Assembly: GCF_000418325.1 (NCBI RefSeq)
Contig: NC_021658.1
Coordinates: 14,240,501 to 14,304,500 of the forward strand
Direction: 5' to 3'
From: Sorangium cellulosum So0157-2
GTDB lineage: Bacteria; Myxococcota_A; Polyangia; Polyangiales; Polyangiaceae
DNA: 64,000 nucleotides
The position numbers were made by a program, and so were the translations under genes. Position 1 is the first letter of the stretch, and every line of letters starts with the position of its first letter. Under the pieces are notes generated by a model. That model had not been told where the DNA came from. It saw only the letters and a program-made list of their open reading frames with translations, and did no database searches. This document shows, piece by piece, positions 31,901 to 39,837 of this stretch.

Positions 31901-32899
31901 AGCGGCGAGCGCGGCGGGCCGCCGGAGCTGCTCGACGAGGCGACCGGCGCCTCGGTGAGCGCGCTGGCGCGCATCGCCGGGTCGCTCCTGCACGGCGGCC
32001 AGTACGCCGCCGCCGAGGAGATCGTGCAGGAGCTCGCGCGGGTGGCGATGCCGCTCGCCGAGCGCGACGCGGCGGTGGCGGCGCGCCTCCACGCGCTGCG
32101 CGCGTCGCAGGCGCTCTGCTACGGCGACCCGGCGGCGTCGCTGGAGTGGACCGAGCAGAGCATCCCGGCGTACCTCCAGACGGGCGACATCCGGAACGCG
32201 TGCCTGAGCCGGGTGAACGCGGCGCACTGCCTCGTGCAGCTCGGGGCGTACGGCCGCGCCGAGGCGGAGCTGCGCGACGCGCTCGCCGAGGCGGAGCGGA
32301 TGGGGCTCTACAACGTGGCGGCGTTCGCGAAGCAGAACCTGGGGCTGCTCTGGATCCAGCAGGGCGATCTCGGCGCGGCGCGCGCGGTCACGGCCGAGGC
32401 GGTGGAGGCGTTCGCGGCGCAGGCGAACCGGCGGCAGGAGGCGCGGTCGCGCGCCTACCTGGCGGCGATCCTGACCCGGCTCGGCAGCCTGGGGGCGGCG
32501 GACAACGAGGCGGGCGCGGCCGTGGCGATGCTGGCGCACGTGCCGACGCTCCAGGCGCTGGCGCTCGCGGTGCGCGCGCGGGTGCTGCTCGAGCAGGGCC
32601 GCGCCCACGAGGCGCTCGAGGCGGCGCGGCGCGGGCTCGGGCTGCTCGTGTCGGTCGGCGGGACCGAGGAGGGCGAGGCGCAGATCCGGCTCGTGTACGC
32701 CGAGTCGCTCCGGGCCGCCGGCCACCACGACGCGGCGCGCGAGGCGATCGCGGTGGCGATGCAGCGGCTCGTCGCGCGGGCGCAGTGGATCCGCGACCCG
32801 GCGCGGCGGCAGAGCTTCTGCCAGGCGGTGCCGGAGAACGCCAAGACGTTCGCGCTGGCGGCGCTCTGGCAGCAGGAGGCGGAGCCGACCCTGCAATGA
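28958..32899 (+). CDS. Ser/Thr protein kinase with cyclase-like, AAA ATPase and TPR modules
   Basis: This 1313-residue protein has a eukaryote-like kinase at about 10-270: GSGGMG loop (19-24), Lys40, HRDLKPSN (129-136, catalytic Asp131), DFG (151-153) and MAPEQ. Residues about 290-450 (ERRTVCLMLARV ... RFGGTLQTLADGLLLITLEG ... DQAARAARCALE) match a nucleotidyl-cyclase domain that has lost its metal-binding Asp residues. A STAND-like AAA_16 ATPase follows, with VGRDHELA, Walker A APAGLGKSR and LLVLEDLQWGD. The C-terminal 500 residues are TPR-like helices. It is related to PknK-type regulators. Start ATG 28958 leads straight into the kinase; upstream in-frame sequence is the repeat region. There is no membrane segment. 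Confidence 0.93.
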   Translation: MKPGDIVADRFLIERLAGSGGMGSVYRALDRHTGETAALKVMSGRGLEHSERFAREAQVLAELRHPGIVRYIAQGATESGEPWLALEWLEGESLADRLRRRGLTVAESVTLGLRVAEALAEAHRNNVVHRDLKPSNLYLVDKAVEHVKLLDFGIARLTSLAPLTMTGVVMGTPFYMAPEQARGERAVGTPADVFALGCVLFHCLTGRPPFVGDDIHTALLRVVLDEAPRLRDLRADIPESIDAAVAHMLAKDPAQRPANGAAVALELLRVGEIKSTPPAPVSRRASALTTGERRTVCLMLARVGQPEAPAWQGPTMPMTLPMTMPLARTVSEDEVKRVATRFGGTLQTLADGLLLITLEGRGLITDQAARAARCALEVRDLLPGVQMALVAGRGSADDRLPMGPTIDRAVRLLDRADGGSVRLDEVMAGLLDARFDVGGDATGLVLRAERDLVEAARTLLGRTTPFVGRDHELAILDAVLDECLAEPTARAVLITAPAGLGKSRLRYEFLRRVEEREQRVQVWLGHADPMSAGSPFGMLRQMLRREAGLSGGEPQEVREQRLRARVGRTLSGGDLARVTEFLGEVARIHFPDEGRVELRAARSDPMLMGDQIRRAWEDFVLAECRDEPVLLVLEDLQWGDVPTVKLIDAALALRDQPLMVLALARPEVEAVFPKVWVSRGVQEIRLREIGRRGSERLVREVLGDAVTPDLCARLCERAGGNAFYLEELIRAAASGRTEALPETVLSMVQARLESLDGEARRVLRAASVFGQKFWRGGLMALLGGERRAPQVDGWLAVLVDRELIARRGEGKFRGHDEYAFRHALVREAAYATLTDADRALGHLLAGEWLEAAGERDAALLADHFERGGDAERAVIWFRRAAEQALGANDFRAAIQRAEQGAASADVDGELFAALRLVQAEAHKWLGEAAEAERCAVMAMNGFPRKSALWYAAAAEAASMRVRLGMGERLADLVDELRGGRPSGERGGPPELLDEATGASVSALARIAGSLLHGGQYAAAEEIVQELARVAMPLAERDAAVAARLHALRASQALCYGDPAASLEWTEQSIPAYLQTGDIRNACLSRVNAAHCLVQLGAYGRAEAELRDALAEAERMGLYNVAAFAKQNLGLLWIQQGDLGAARAVTAEAVEAFAAQANRRQEARSRAYLAAILTRLGSLGAADNEAGAAVAMLAHVPTLQALALAVRARVLLEQGRAHEALEAARRGLGLLVSVGGTEEGEAQIRLVYAESLRAAGHHDAAREAIAVAMQRLVARAQWIRDPARRQSFCQAVPENAKTFALAALWQQEAEPTLQ

Positions 32900-33210
32900 G
32901 GCGCCGAGTCGCGGGCCGGGCGCCGCGCGCCGCGTCGAACCGCGACGAGGCCGTTCGCCCGGCCGCGGCGCGGCGTTGGCCGGGCCGCGCAGCGCTGGCC
33001 GGCCGCGCAGCGCTGGCCGGCCGCGCAGCGTTGGACGGAGCGCCGCCGTAGCGGGCGTCTGCTTTTGCCGGCGCTGGAACAGCCGTGATCGGAAGTCCAT
33101 CGACGACACCTCGGTTCCCGTCCGCGGGCGCGCACGAAACGCGCGCGGCGCGGCGGCCATGGCAGCTTGACTGTTTGTCGGAGCTCCGAAACAATCGTCC
33201 GACAGCGGAT
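32900..33210. other. Intergenic region with three 18-bp palindromic repeats
   Basis: Three abutting copies of ggccgcgcagcgctggcc (third copy with two changes) occupy 32983-33036. Each has ggcc ends and a self-complementary agcgct core, so RNA could form serial hairpins behind the kinase gene. The AT-richer 60 bases before 33211 probably hold the promoter of the ligase gene. Confidence 0.6.
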
Positions 33211-34581
33211 ATGTATTCAACACTCTTTCGGAACGTGCTCTTTCCTGTTTACGAGACGAAACTCCGAAGGAGGGCGACGCTGACGTATCTCGAGGAGCTG
33301 AAGCGGTCCCAGTGGCGGCCGGAGAGCGAGCTTCGCGAGCTCAACTGGCGAAAGATGCTGGCGACCCTCCGCTTCGCCGAGCAGAACGTGCCCTTCTACC
33401 GACGCCGCTTCGCCGAATACGGCGTGCGGGTGAAGGACGTGCACGCGCCCGAGGATCTCGTGCGCTTCCCCGTCCTGACCAAGGCCGATCTCCGCGCGCA
33501 CGGCGACGAGCTCATCGCGGACGGCTGGAACGGCAAGCTCTTCAGGAGCGGCACGGGCGGATCGACCGGGGAGCCGGCGCGGTTCTTCTACGATCACACC
33601 ACGTACGAGTGTCGTCAGGCCGCCGCCCTGCGCGCTGACGCGTGGGCCGGCGGCCGCATCGGGGACAAGGAGCTCTACATCTGGGGCATACCGACCCACG
33701 AGCCCCGGTGGAAGAAGGTGAAGCGCACGCTGCACGAGGCGTTCATCCGGAAGAAGACCGTCAGCGCGTGGAACCTGTCGGAGGCGCGGCTCGCGGGGGT
33801 GGTGGACGAGATCCTCCGCTACCAGCCGAACCTCGTCGTCGGGTACACGAGCCCGCTCTACTACACGGCGCGCTACGCGCTCGAGGCGGGGTGCAGGCTG
33901 CCGACGCCGAAGGGGATCATCGCGACGGCGGAGCGGCTCTTCCCCCACCAGCGCGAGGTCATCGAGAAGGCGTTCCAGGCGCCGGTCTACGATCGCTACG
34001 GCTGCAGGGAGATGATGCTCATCGGCGCGGAGTGCGAGCGCCGCGAGGGCAAGCACCTCAACATCGAGAACATCTTCGTCGAGGTCCAGTGCGGCGACCG
34101 GCTCGCGCGGCCCGGGGAGCCGGGCGAGGTGATCCTGACCGACCTCCTGTGCCGGTCGATGCCGCTCATCCGCTACAAGAACGAGGACGTGGTGATCGCG
34201 GCCGACAAGTCCTGCTCGTGCGGACGCGGGCTGCCGCTGCTCGCCTCGGTCGAGGGGCGGGTGCTCGACATGATCGTCGGGCCGAACGGCCAGCTCCTCT
34301 CGGCCGTGTTCTTCCCCTACTTCTTCAAGGACAACCCGACGGTGGAGCGGTACCAGGTCCACCAGGACAAGTCGCGGGCGATCACGATCCGGATCGTCCC
34401 CGGCGCGGGCTACCAGGCGGAGACGTCGCAGGCGATCGAGCGCGATCTGCGCCGGTTCCTCGGCGAGCGGGCGGACATCCGGGTGGAGCTCGTCGACGAG
34501 ATCCCGGTCACCTCGGGCGGGAAGTTCCGCTTCACGGTGTCCGAGGTGCCGATCGAGTTCGGGCGCGAGGCCGCGGCGTGA
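33211..34581 (+). CDS. Phenylacetate-CoA ligase-like adenylate-forming protein (CapK type)
   Basis: This 456-residue protein is of the PaaK/CapK branch of the adenylate-forming superfamily. The phosphate-binding loop is FRSGTGGSTGEPARFFYD, the A5-like motif is YDRYGCREMMLIGAEC, and VILTDLLCRSMPLIRYK precedes a CSCGRGLPLL segment typical of this group. PaaK homologues beside glycosyltransferases usually sit in polysaccharide clusters. They are thought to activate or transfer acyl groups, although their substrate is poorly defined. ATG 33211 gives the family-typical N terminus MYSTLFRNVLFP. The stop overlaps the next start in a GTGA arrangement, so the ligase and glycosyltransferase are translated together. 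Confidence 0.9.
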   Translation: MYSTLFRNVLFPVYETKLRRRATLTYLEELKRSQWRPESELRELNWRKMLATLRFAEQNVPFYRRRFAEYGVRVKDVHAPEDLVRFPVLTKADLRAHGDELIADGWNGKLFRSGTGGSTGEPARFFYDHTTYECRQAAALRADAWAGGRIGDKELYIWGIPTHEPRWKKVKRTLHEAFIRKKTVSAWNLSEARLAGVVDEILRYQPNLVVGYTSPLYYTARYALEAGCRLPTPKGIIATAERLFPHQREVIEKAFQAPVYDRYGCREMMLIGAECERREGKHLNIENIFVEVQCGDRLARPGEPGEVILTDLLCRSMPLIRYKNEDVVIAADKSCSCGRGLPLLASVEGRVLDMIVGPNGQLLSAVFFPYFFKDNPTVERYQVHQDKSRAITIRIVPGAGYQAETSQAIERDLRRFLGERADIRVELVDEIPVTSGGKFRFTVSEVPIEFGREAAA

Positions 34582-35768
34582 CCGGTGCCCCCGAGGTCCG
34601 GCCGGCGGGCGGCGAGGGGCCGCGCGCCGCGCCGGGCCAGCCCGCGAAGGTCGCGCACGTCGTCCTTTCGCTCAACGTCGGCGGGCTCGAGCGGGTGGTG
34701 CTGCGGCTGCTCGAGCGGACGGCGCGCGACCGGTTCGCGCCGATCGTGTGCGCGCTGGAGGAGCCCGGCGCGCTGGCCGAGGAGCTCGCGCGGCTCGGCG
34801 TGCCGCTCGTGGTGCTGCCGCGGCGGCCCGGGCTCGACCCGGGGCTGCCGGTGCGGCTGTCGGCGTGGCTGCGGCGCGAGGGGATCCGGCTCGTGCACAC
34901 GCACAACCCGGGGCCGCACCTCTACGGCGCGCTGGCGGCGGGCCTCGCGCGGGCCGCGAGCCTGCCGGGGCGGGGCGGGGGGCCGTGCGTCATCCACACG
35001 AAGCACGGGCGCAACTACCCGAAGCAGAAGCGGAAGGTGCTGGTCAACCGGCTGGCCGCGGCGCTCACGGACCGGGTGGTCGCGGTGAGCGACGACGCCC
35101 GCGCGGTGGCGCTCGAGGTGGAGCGGGTCGATCCGGCCAGGGTGGTGACGATCCTGAACGGGGTGGACACGGACGTGTTCCGGCCGGGCGACGCGGGCGC
35201 GGCGCGGGCGCGGCTCGGGGTGCCGGCGTCGGGCTACCACGTGGGGTGCGTGGCGCGGCTGTCGCCCGAGAAGGACCACGCGACGCTGCTCGCGGCGTTC
35301 GCGCGGCTCAGGGAGGTGCGGCCGGACGCGCACCTCACGCTGATCGGCGACGGCCCGCTGCGGCCGGCGCTCGAGGAGCAGGCGGCGCGGCTCGGGCTCG
35401 GCGGGGCGGTGACGTTCACGGGGACGCGCGGCGACGTGGCGGAGCTCTTGCCGGCGTTCGACGTGTTCGCGCTCGCGTCGCTGACCGAGGGGATCTCGCT
35501 GACGCTGATCGAGGCGGCGGCGGCGGGGCTGCCGATCGTGGCGACGCGGGTGGGGGGCAACCCGGAGATCATCGAGGAGGGGTCGACGGGGCTGCTCGTG
35601 TCGCCGGGGGCGCCGGAGCCGCTGGCGGCCGCGCTGGAGGCGGTCGCGGCGCGGGAGGACCGGGCCGCGATGGGGGAGCGCGGGCGGGCGCGGGTGATCG
35701 AGCGGTTCGGGCTGGACCAGATGGTGCGGGCGTACGAGGCGCTCTACGCCGAGGTGCTCGGGGGGTAG
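34578..35768 (+). CDS. GT4-family glycosyltransferase
   Basis: This 396-residue GT-B fold glycosyltransferase has an N-terminal LNVGGLERVVLRLLE, which is the acceptor-side glycine motif of GT4. HTHNPGPHLYGALAA follows, then NGVDTDVFRPGD, the domain-2 start RLSPEKDHATLLAAF, and the nucleotide-sugar site EGISLTLIEAAAAGLPIVATRVGGNPEII. It begins with GTG four bases inside the ligase stop. Donor and acceptor sugars are not predictable; exopolysaccharide or lipid-linked glycan assembly fits the coupling to a CapK-like gene. Codon use is extremely GC-rich toward the 3' end. Confidence 0.93.
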   Translation: MTGAPEVRPAGGEGPRAAPGQPAKVAHVVLSLNVGGLERVVLRLLERTARDRFAPIVCALEEPGALAEELARLGVPLVVLPRRPGLDPGLPVRLSAWLRREGIRLVHTHNPGPHLYGALAAGLARAASLPGRGGGPCVIHTKHGRNYPKQKRKVLVNRLAAALTDRVVAVSDDARAVALEVERVDPARVVTILNGVDTDVFRPGDAGAARARLGVPASGYHVGCVARLSPEKDHATLLAAFARLREVRPDAHLTLIGDGPLRPALEEQAARLGLGGAVTFTGTRGDVAELLPAFDVFALASLTEGISLTLIEAAAAGLPIVATRVGGNPEIIEEGSTGLLVSPGAPEPLAAALEAVAAREDRAAMGERGRARVIERFGLDQMVRAYEALYAEVLGG

Positions 35769-36040
35769 GGCGGCGGCGCGCGACAGCGGACGTCTGCAAC
35801 ATACAAGCACGCCTGGGTCGGTTTCGTCCCCGCAGAAAAAGGTTGTTGGTGGTGGTGTGCAACGGCTCGTCGCTGAGCCTGGTGATTGCCGTCGCCGCCG
35901 CAGGAGAGGGGACCACGACGCTCGACGTTGCGGGCGCTATGCAGACGGGATGCCTTGTCGGTCGTGCTCCACGGCCCGCGGGACGTCTTGTCGGGCGACG
36001 CGGCGCGCTGTAGCGTGCGTCACGTGCAGGAGGGAGGCGT
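35769..36040. other. Intergenic region
   Basis: This 272-bp stretch contains no recognised gene. The strong Shine-Dalgarno AGGAGGGAGG at its right end belongs to the lipoprotein gene at 36041. Confidence 0.4.
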
Positions 36041-36706
36041 ATGAGACGTCTGTGCGTCGCCGCGCTCGTTCCGCTCGTCGTTGGCTGCTCGATCGTGGAC
36101 CCCGAAGATCGCGAGGAACTGAGACGTCAGATCGCGTCGATGCCGTCCTCAGAGGCAAACGAGTACAAGAGATGGTACATGAAGTGGAGGGCACAGAGAT
36201 GGTTGGCGGGCAAGGACCCCAACGACGAGGTGGGCAAAGTACAGTGCCGCGACAACGAGGGCGGGCTATGGAGCGGCTGGTACGACCGCCCAAATAAGTT
36301 CTTGAGCGTCGAGGATGTGGTCAACTGCCTCGTCAAAAAGGCCAACTCGACATATCTATTTTGCGCCGAAGAATTTGCGTCGTGGGTCGTCCCTGACGCG
36401 AAGAAGGAGATCGAGAAGTTGCTGCCCGCGTACACCGACATCGAGTGCAAGTACGTGTGGGATTTTCGATACGAGCCCGAGAAGGTGGATCCGAAGATGG
36501 TCGATCCAGACGCGATCACGCCAGATGACCTGATCGAAGCCTTGATCACCCTCCCCGGGCCGCCTCCGGGATGGGTTCTTCCTCGGTTCGCGCCGCTTCT
36601 CTGCCCGCTCGGCGCAGGGCCGGGCTGGGGATGCCCTCCCAGACCGTCCGACTCGTTTCCTACGGGCGGAGAGCCCACGGACCCTCCTGGCGGGGATCAA
36701 CCGTGA
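36041..36706 (+). CDS. Hypothetical lipoprotein
   Basis: This 221-residue protein has a short lipoprotein signal MRRLCVAALVPLVVGCS (Cys16). The mature part is charged and unusually rich in Trp, Tyr and Lys for this genome (EYKRWYMKWRAQRWLAGKD; YTDIECKYVWDFRYEPEKVD). Its codon use is less GC-biased than that of neighbours, which suggests relaxed selection or foreign origin. The last 50 residues are Pro/Gly-rich. A strong AGGAGGGAGG precedes the ATG, and the TGA overlaps the GTG of the next gene. Function is unknown. Confidence 0.7.
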   Translation: MRRLCVAALVPLVVGCSIVDPEDREELRRQIASMPSSEANEYKRWYMKWRAQRWLAGKDPNDEVGKVQCRDNEGGLWSGWYDRPNKFLSVEDVVNCLVKKANSTYLFCAEEFASWVVPDAKKEIEKLLPAYTDIECKYVWDFRYEPEKVDPKMVDPDAITPDDLIEALITLPGPPPGWVLPRFAPLLCPLGAGPGWGCPPRPSDSFPTGGEPTDPPGGDQP

Positions 36707-37731
36707 AACATCATCTCGTCGTGCACGAGGCGGGCAGTGGGTCGGTCATGTTCATGACCAAGGATCCACGAGAATGGAAGTCCGCCCTCCAGGAACTGGG
36801 CAAGGTGTGCGGCGCGGCATGGCGAGACGATCTGTCAGAGGAGGAGGATCGCGCGTGGGCCGAGGCGCACCGGAAAGAGTTCAACCGCTGGGTTGACGGC
36901 AGAGCCGCCCCGCCGTGGCCGATGCTGATCGCCGCCGTGAAGCGCGCGTTCGTTGCCGGCTATAGGATGCTCGAGCGAAAGCCCACCACGGAGGCCGAGG
37001 CGCTCGCGCGCCTGGACAGGACCTATCTCTGGAAGCTGCTGACGGCCGAGGATGTGGCCCAGGGCCACGGCCCCGAGGCGCTCCGCGCCTTCCAGCGGGG
37101 CTTCCGGCTGGGACGAAGCGAGAGACCCTTCTCCACGAAGAGGAACATCCCTCGGCTGGTGGACCCGCCCTATTTTTGGCGCGGCACGTTGAACAGCTTG
37201 GACCGTCCTGGACCGAGCGCAGAGCGCAATCGAACCCTCCTGGTGCAGTGGCACGACAGCAAGGGTGTGGAGGAGAGCACGAAAATCAGACAGGCCCTGC
37301 ACGAGCTCTATGCCAGCGCCTGGCGAGAGGACGTTCCCGAGGAGGACCGCGCCTGGGCCGAGGCGTACCGCGAGACGTGTGCGTACTGGGTCACCGTCCG
37401 CCGGCGCGACGCGGTGGCGCAGAGCGCCTACGAGGCCTATCTCGGGAGCAGCGACGGAATCCTCGACGGGGAGCCTGCGCCCCCTTGGTCGAAGCAGTGC
37501 CACCGCGACTCGGAACCGTGGCGATTCGTTGCAGATCGCGTCGAGGACGCGCCCGAGGGCGAGAGCGAGCTCGCGACGGCCGAGGCGGCCGCGCGCGAGT
37601 TCTGGGACGCGCGCTGGCGGGAGGCGCCGCCGTGGGACGGCGACCCGGCCCAGGCGCACTGGCTCGCGGCGGTCCGCGCTGCGCGGATCACGTCGGCGGC
37701 GATGGCCGACCATATCCCCAAGCCCTATTAG
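36703..37731 (+). CDS. Hypothetical protein with internal repeats
   Basis: This 342-residue protein starts with GTG overlapping the preceding stop (GTGA). It is cytosolic-looking, with no signal. An internal repeat is visible: KSALQELGKVCGAAWRDDL plus EEDRAWAEAHRKEFNRWV near the N terminus and RQALHELYASAWREDV plus EEDRAWAEAYRETCAYWV about 190 residues later. A third weaker copy lies near the C terminus (AAAREFWDARWREAPPW). Each repeat is a Trp/Arg/Glu-rich helical hairpin. No known family is recognised. Coupling to a surface lipoprotein suggests the two gene products act together. Confidence 0.65.
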   Translation: MKHHLVVHEAGSGSVMFMTKDPREWKSALQELGKVCGAAWRDDLSEEEDRAWAEAHRKEFNRWVDGRAAPPWPMLIAAVKRAFVAGYRMLERKPTTEAEALARLDRTYLWKLLTAEDVAQGHGPEALRAFQRGFRLGRSERPFSTKRNIPRLVDPPYFWRGTLNSLDRPGPSAERNRTLLVQWHDSKGVEESTKIRQALHELYASAWREDVPEEDRAWAEAYRETCAYWVTVRRRDAVAQSAYEAYLGSSDGILDGEPAPPWSKQCHRDSEPWRFVADRVEDAPEGESELATAEAAAREFWDARWREAPPWDGDPAQAHWLAAVRAARITSAAMADHIPKPY

Positions 37732-37922
37732 GCACGCGAAGATGCCCGTTGTCGCGGTCTTCCGCCTGCGCGACGATGGGCGAGCCGGCCGCCTGGTGGG
37801 AATACGCGAGCTTCTTGAATGTGCTGCCAGGGGATATCGGAGCGCGATCTCCGGTAGACGTCACCGCAGGGAACGCGCCGCGCCGGCGCCGGGCGCGCTC
37901 TCTCCGCCGCCCCGAGGTGAGC

Positions 37923-39365
37923 TCACCCCTCGGCGTCCTCGCCCCCGCCCGCCGCGCGTTGCGCGAGCCAGCGGCGGAGCTGGTTCCTGTGCAGGCCGAG
38001 CGCCCGGGCCGCGCGCGTCACATTGCCCTGCTCACGGCGCAGCGCCGCCTCGATCTCCTCCTCGGCGGGCCAGGACGCTGCCCGCCGCGAGGGCCGCTCC
38101 CCCGCCGCCGGCTGCGGCGCCCGCTCGGCGTCCTTCGCCGCCCTGCCCGTGGCGCCGCCGGACACGACCGGCGGCGTCCCGCGGACGGCCAGCTGCCCCG
38201 CCGACGGGGAGAGGTGCCGCTCGTGGACCACCGAGCTGCCCGCGAGGTGCGCCTCCTGCGCCGCTGCCCGGATCTCGGCGGTGAGCTCTCGAACGTTTCC
38301 TGGCCACGCCCGCAGGAGGCACGCCTCGATCAGCGACGCATGCGCCCGAGGGGGCGCGCTCATCCCGGCGCGCGCGCCGGCCGCCGCCGCGTCTCGCAGG
38401 GCCGCGTCGACGAGCCACGGGATGTCCTCCGGTCGCTCGCGGAGCCGCGGGATGCGGACCGAGGGCCGCCCGATGCGGAAGTAGAGATCGTCGCGCAGCA
38501 TCCCGGCGGCCATCTGCGCCCGCAGGTCCTTGTGGGTCGCCGAGACCAGCGCGAAATCCACCTGCGCGGGCCGTGACGCCCCGAGCGGGAGCACCTCCTT
38601 CGCCTCCAGGGCCCTCAGGAGCTTCGCCTGCACGCCGAGGTCGAGCTCGGCCACCTCGTCGAGGAAGAGCACGCCGCCGTGCGCCGCCTGCAGGTAGCCG
38701 TCGGCGTCCGACGCGGCGCCCGAGTACGCCCCCTTGCGGGCGCCGAAGAGCAGCCGCTCGGCCAGCCCCGCGGGGATGGCCGCGCAGTTCACGGGGACGA
38801 ACGGCCCGTCGCGCCGCCGGCCGAGGGCGTGGAACGCCCGGGCCGCGTGCTCCTTGCCCGTTCCGCTCTCGCCCGCGATGTGCAGCGTCGTCCCGAGGCG
38901 CGCCGCCCGGTCGATCGCGTCCCATGTGCGGGCGAGGGTCGCCCCGCGGATCGTGCCGCCGGCGCGCGAGACCCCCGCGCGGAACGGCTCGACATCGGCC
39001 AGGAGCAGGAACACCGACCAGCCCGTGCGCACGATCCGGAAGTCGGCGCCGGCGCGCGCGCCGGTCAGCGGGACGCCGTCGAGCCAGGTGCCGTTCCGGC
39101 TGTCGAGGTCCTCGACCTGCCACGTGCCGCCGAGCCAGCGCACGCGCGCGTGCCTTCGCGACATCCGCTGGTCGTCCAGGTGCACGCCCGCGACCTCGCA
39201 CCGCCCGAGCTCGATCTCGCCGTCCTCCAGCGGGAGCACGTCGCAGCGCGGGCTGTCCGCCGAGAAGATGAGCAACAGCCCGGGTTGTGGCTCCTTCGAG
39301 CCGAGGCGCTCGGAGGGGAGGCCGGGCGCGTCGTCGAGGGTCGTGTTCCGTGCAGGGGGCACCAC
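37923..39365 (-). CDS. FHA-domain sigma-54-type enhancer-binding regulator
   Basis: This protein of about 480 residues has an N-terminal FHA domain (about 30-110, with ELGR, SRRHARV and EDLDSRNGTWLDG), which binds phosphothreonine. A AAA+ domain follows, with Walker A GESGTGKE (165-172), Walker B VLFLDEVAELD and an RLRERPEDIPWLV sensor region. The C-terminal Fis-type helix-turn-helix is GNVTRAARALGLHRNQLRRWL. The L1 loop that contacts sigma-54 reads GAYSGA at 212-217 instead of GAFTGA. FHA input implies control by a Ser/Thr kinase, and two such kinases lie within 10 kb. No ATG is near the FHA start, so GTG 39365 behind GCGGGG is proposed. Confidence 0.88.
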   Translation of the reverse strand: MVPPARNTTLDDAPGLPSERLGSKEPQPGLLLIFSADSPRCDVLPLEDGEIELGRCEVAGVHLDDQRMSRRHARVRWLGGTWQVEDLDSRNGTWLDGVPLTGARAGADFRIVRTGWSVFLLLADVEPFRAGVSRAGGTIRGATLARTWDAIDRAARLGTTLHIAGESGTGKEHAARAFHALGRRRDGPFVPVNCAAIPAGLAERLLFGARKGAYSGAASDADGYLQAAHGGVLFLDEVAELDLGVQAKLLRALEAKEVLPLGASRPAQVDFALVSATHKDLRAQMAAGMLRDDLYFRIGRPSVRIPRLRERPEDIPWLVDAALRDAAAAGARAGMSAPPRAHASLIEACLLRAWPGNVRELTAEIRAAAQEAHLAGSSVVHERHLSPSAGQLAVRGTPPVVSGGATGRAAKDAERAPQPAAGERPSRRAASWPAEEEIEAALRREQGNVTRAARALGLHRNQLRRWLAQRAAGGGEDAEG

Positions 39366-39837
39366 GTCCCCGCGGAGTGTAACGCGGGTCTCTCGTCCGG
39401 TGCAGGGGCACCCGCCGTGGCGCTGGCGAACCTCAGCGCTGCGGTTCGTCCGACGACGCGGCGGCGCAGGCTCCCTTGTGCCCGGCCGGTGTGCCGTGCC
39501 CGCCGTGCCCGTGCCCGCGTGCCAACACGGGGCGTGCCGCGCGCAAAACGCGGCCATCGGAGGCTCGCCTCCAGGCGGGCGCTCATGGCACACGGATTGC
39601 CATCGACCTCGCCGGGGCCCGGGAGGCGTGGGTCGTCCTTAGCGACGCGCCAGCGAGGGCTCGTCGGCCCTCGAAGGAGCTTCTTGTGATGGCGGTACGA
39701 GCGTTGACCACTGGGGTGCACGCATGGCTGAGTCCAATGTGGCCTCGCATGCCTGCGGCGCGTCCGGGCATCCGGCGTCCACCGAGCGGAGCCTGGCTCC
39801 GGTCTGGGGGAGGCATGGCGACAGGAGGGGCCGAGCC
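39366..39837. other. Divergent intergenic region
   Basis: About 470 bp lie between the leftward FHA regulator and the rightward repeat lipoprotein. No gene was recognised. AGGAGGGG at about 39811-39818 region is the ribosome binding site of the lipoprotein gene. Promoters for both genes should lie here; no clear -24/-12 or -35/-10 pair was identified by eye. Confidence 0.35.

Noticed and set aside
28793..33223. Very long minus-strand open frame opposite the giant kinase
   Set aside because: It is rich in Arg/His/Gly/Leu with no domain; it arises because stop codons are rare in GC-rich antisense frames. The same applies to long frames opposite 39.8-42.5 and 42.5-45.3 kb.
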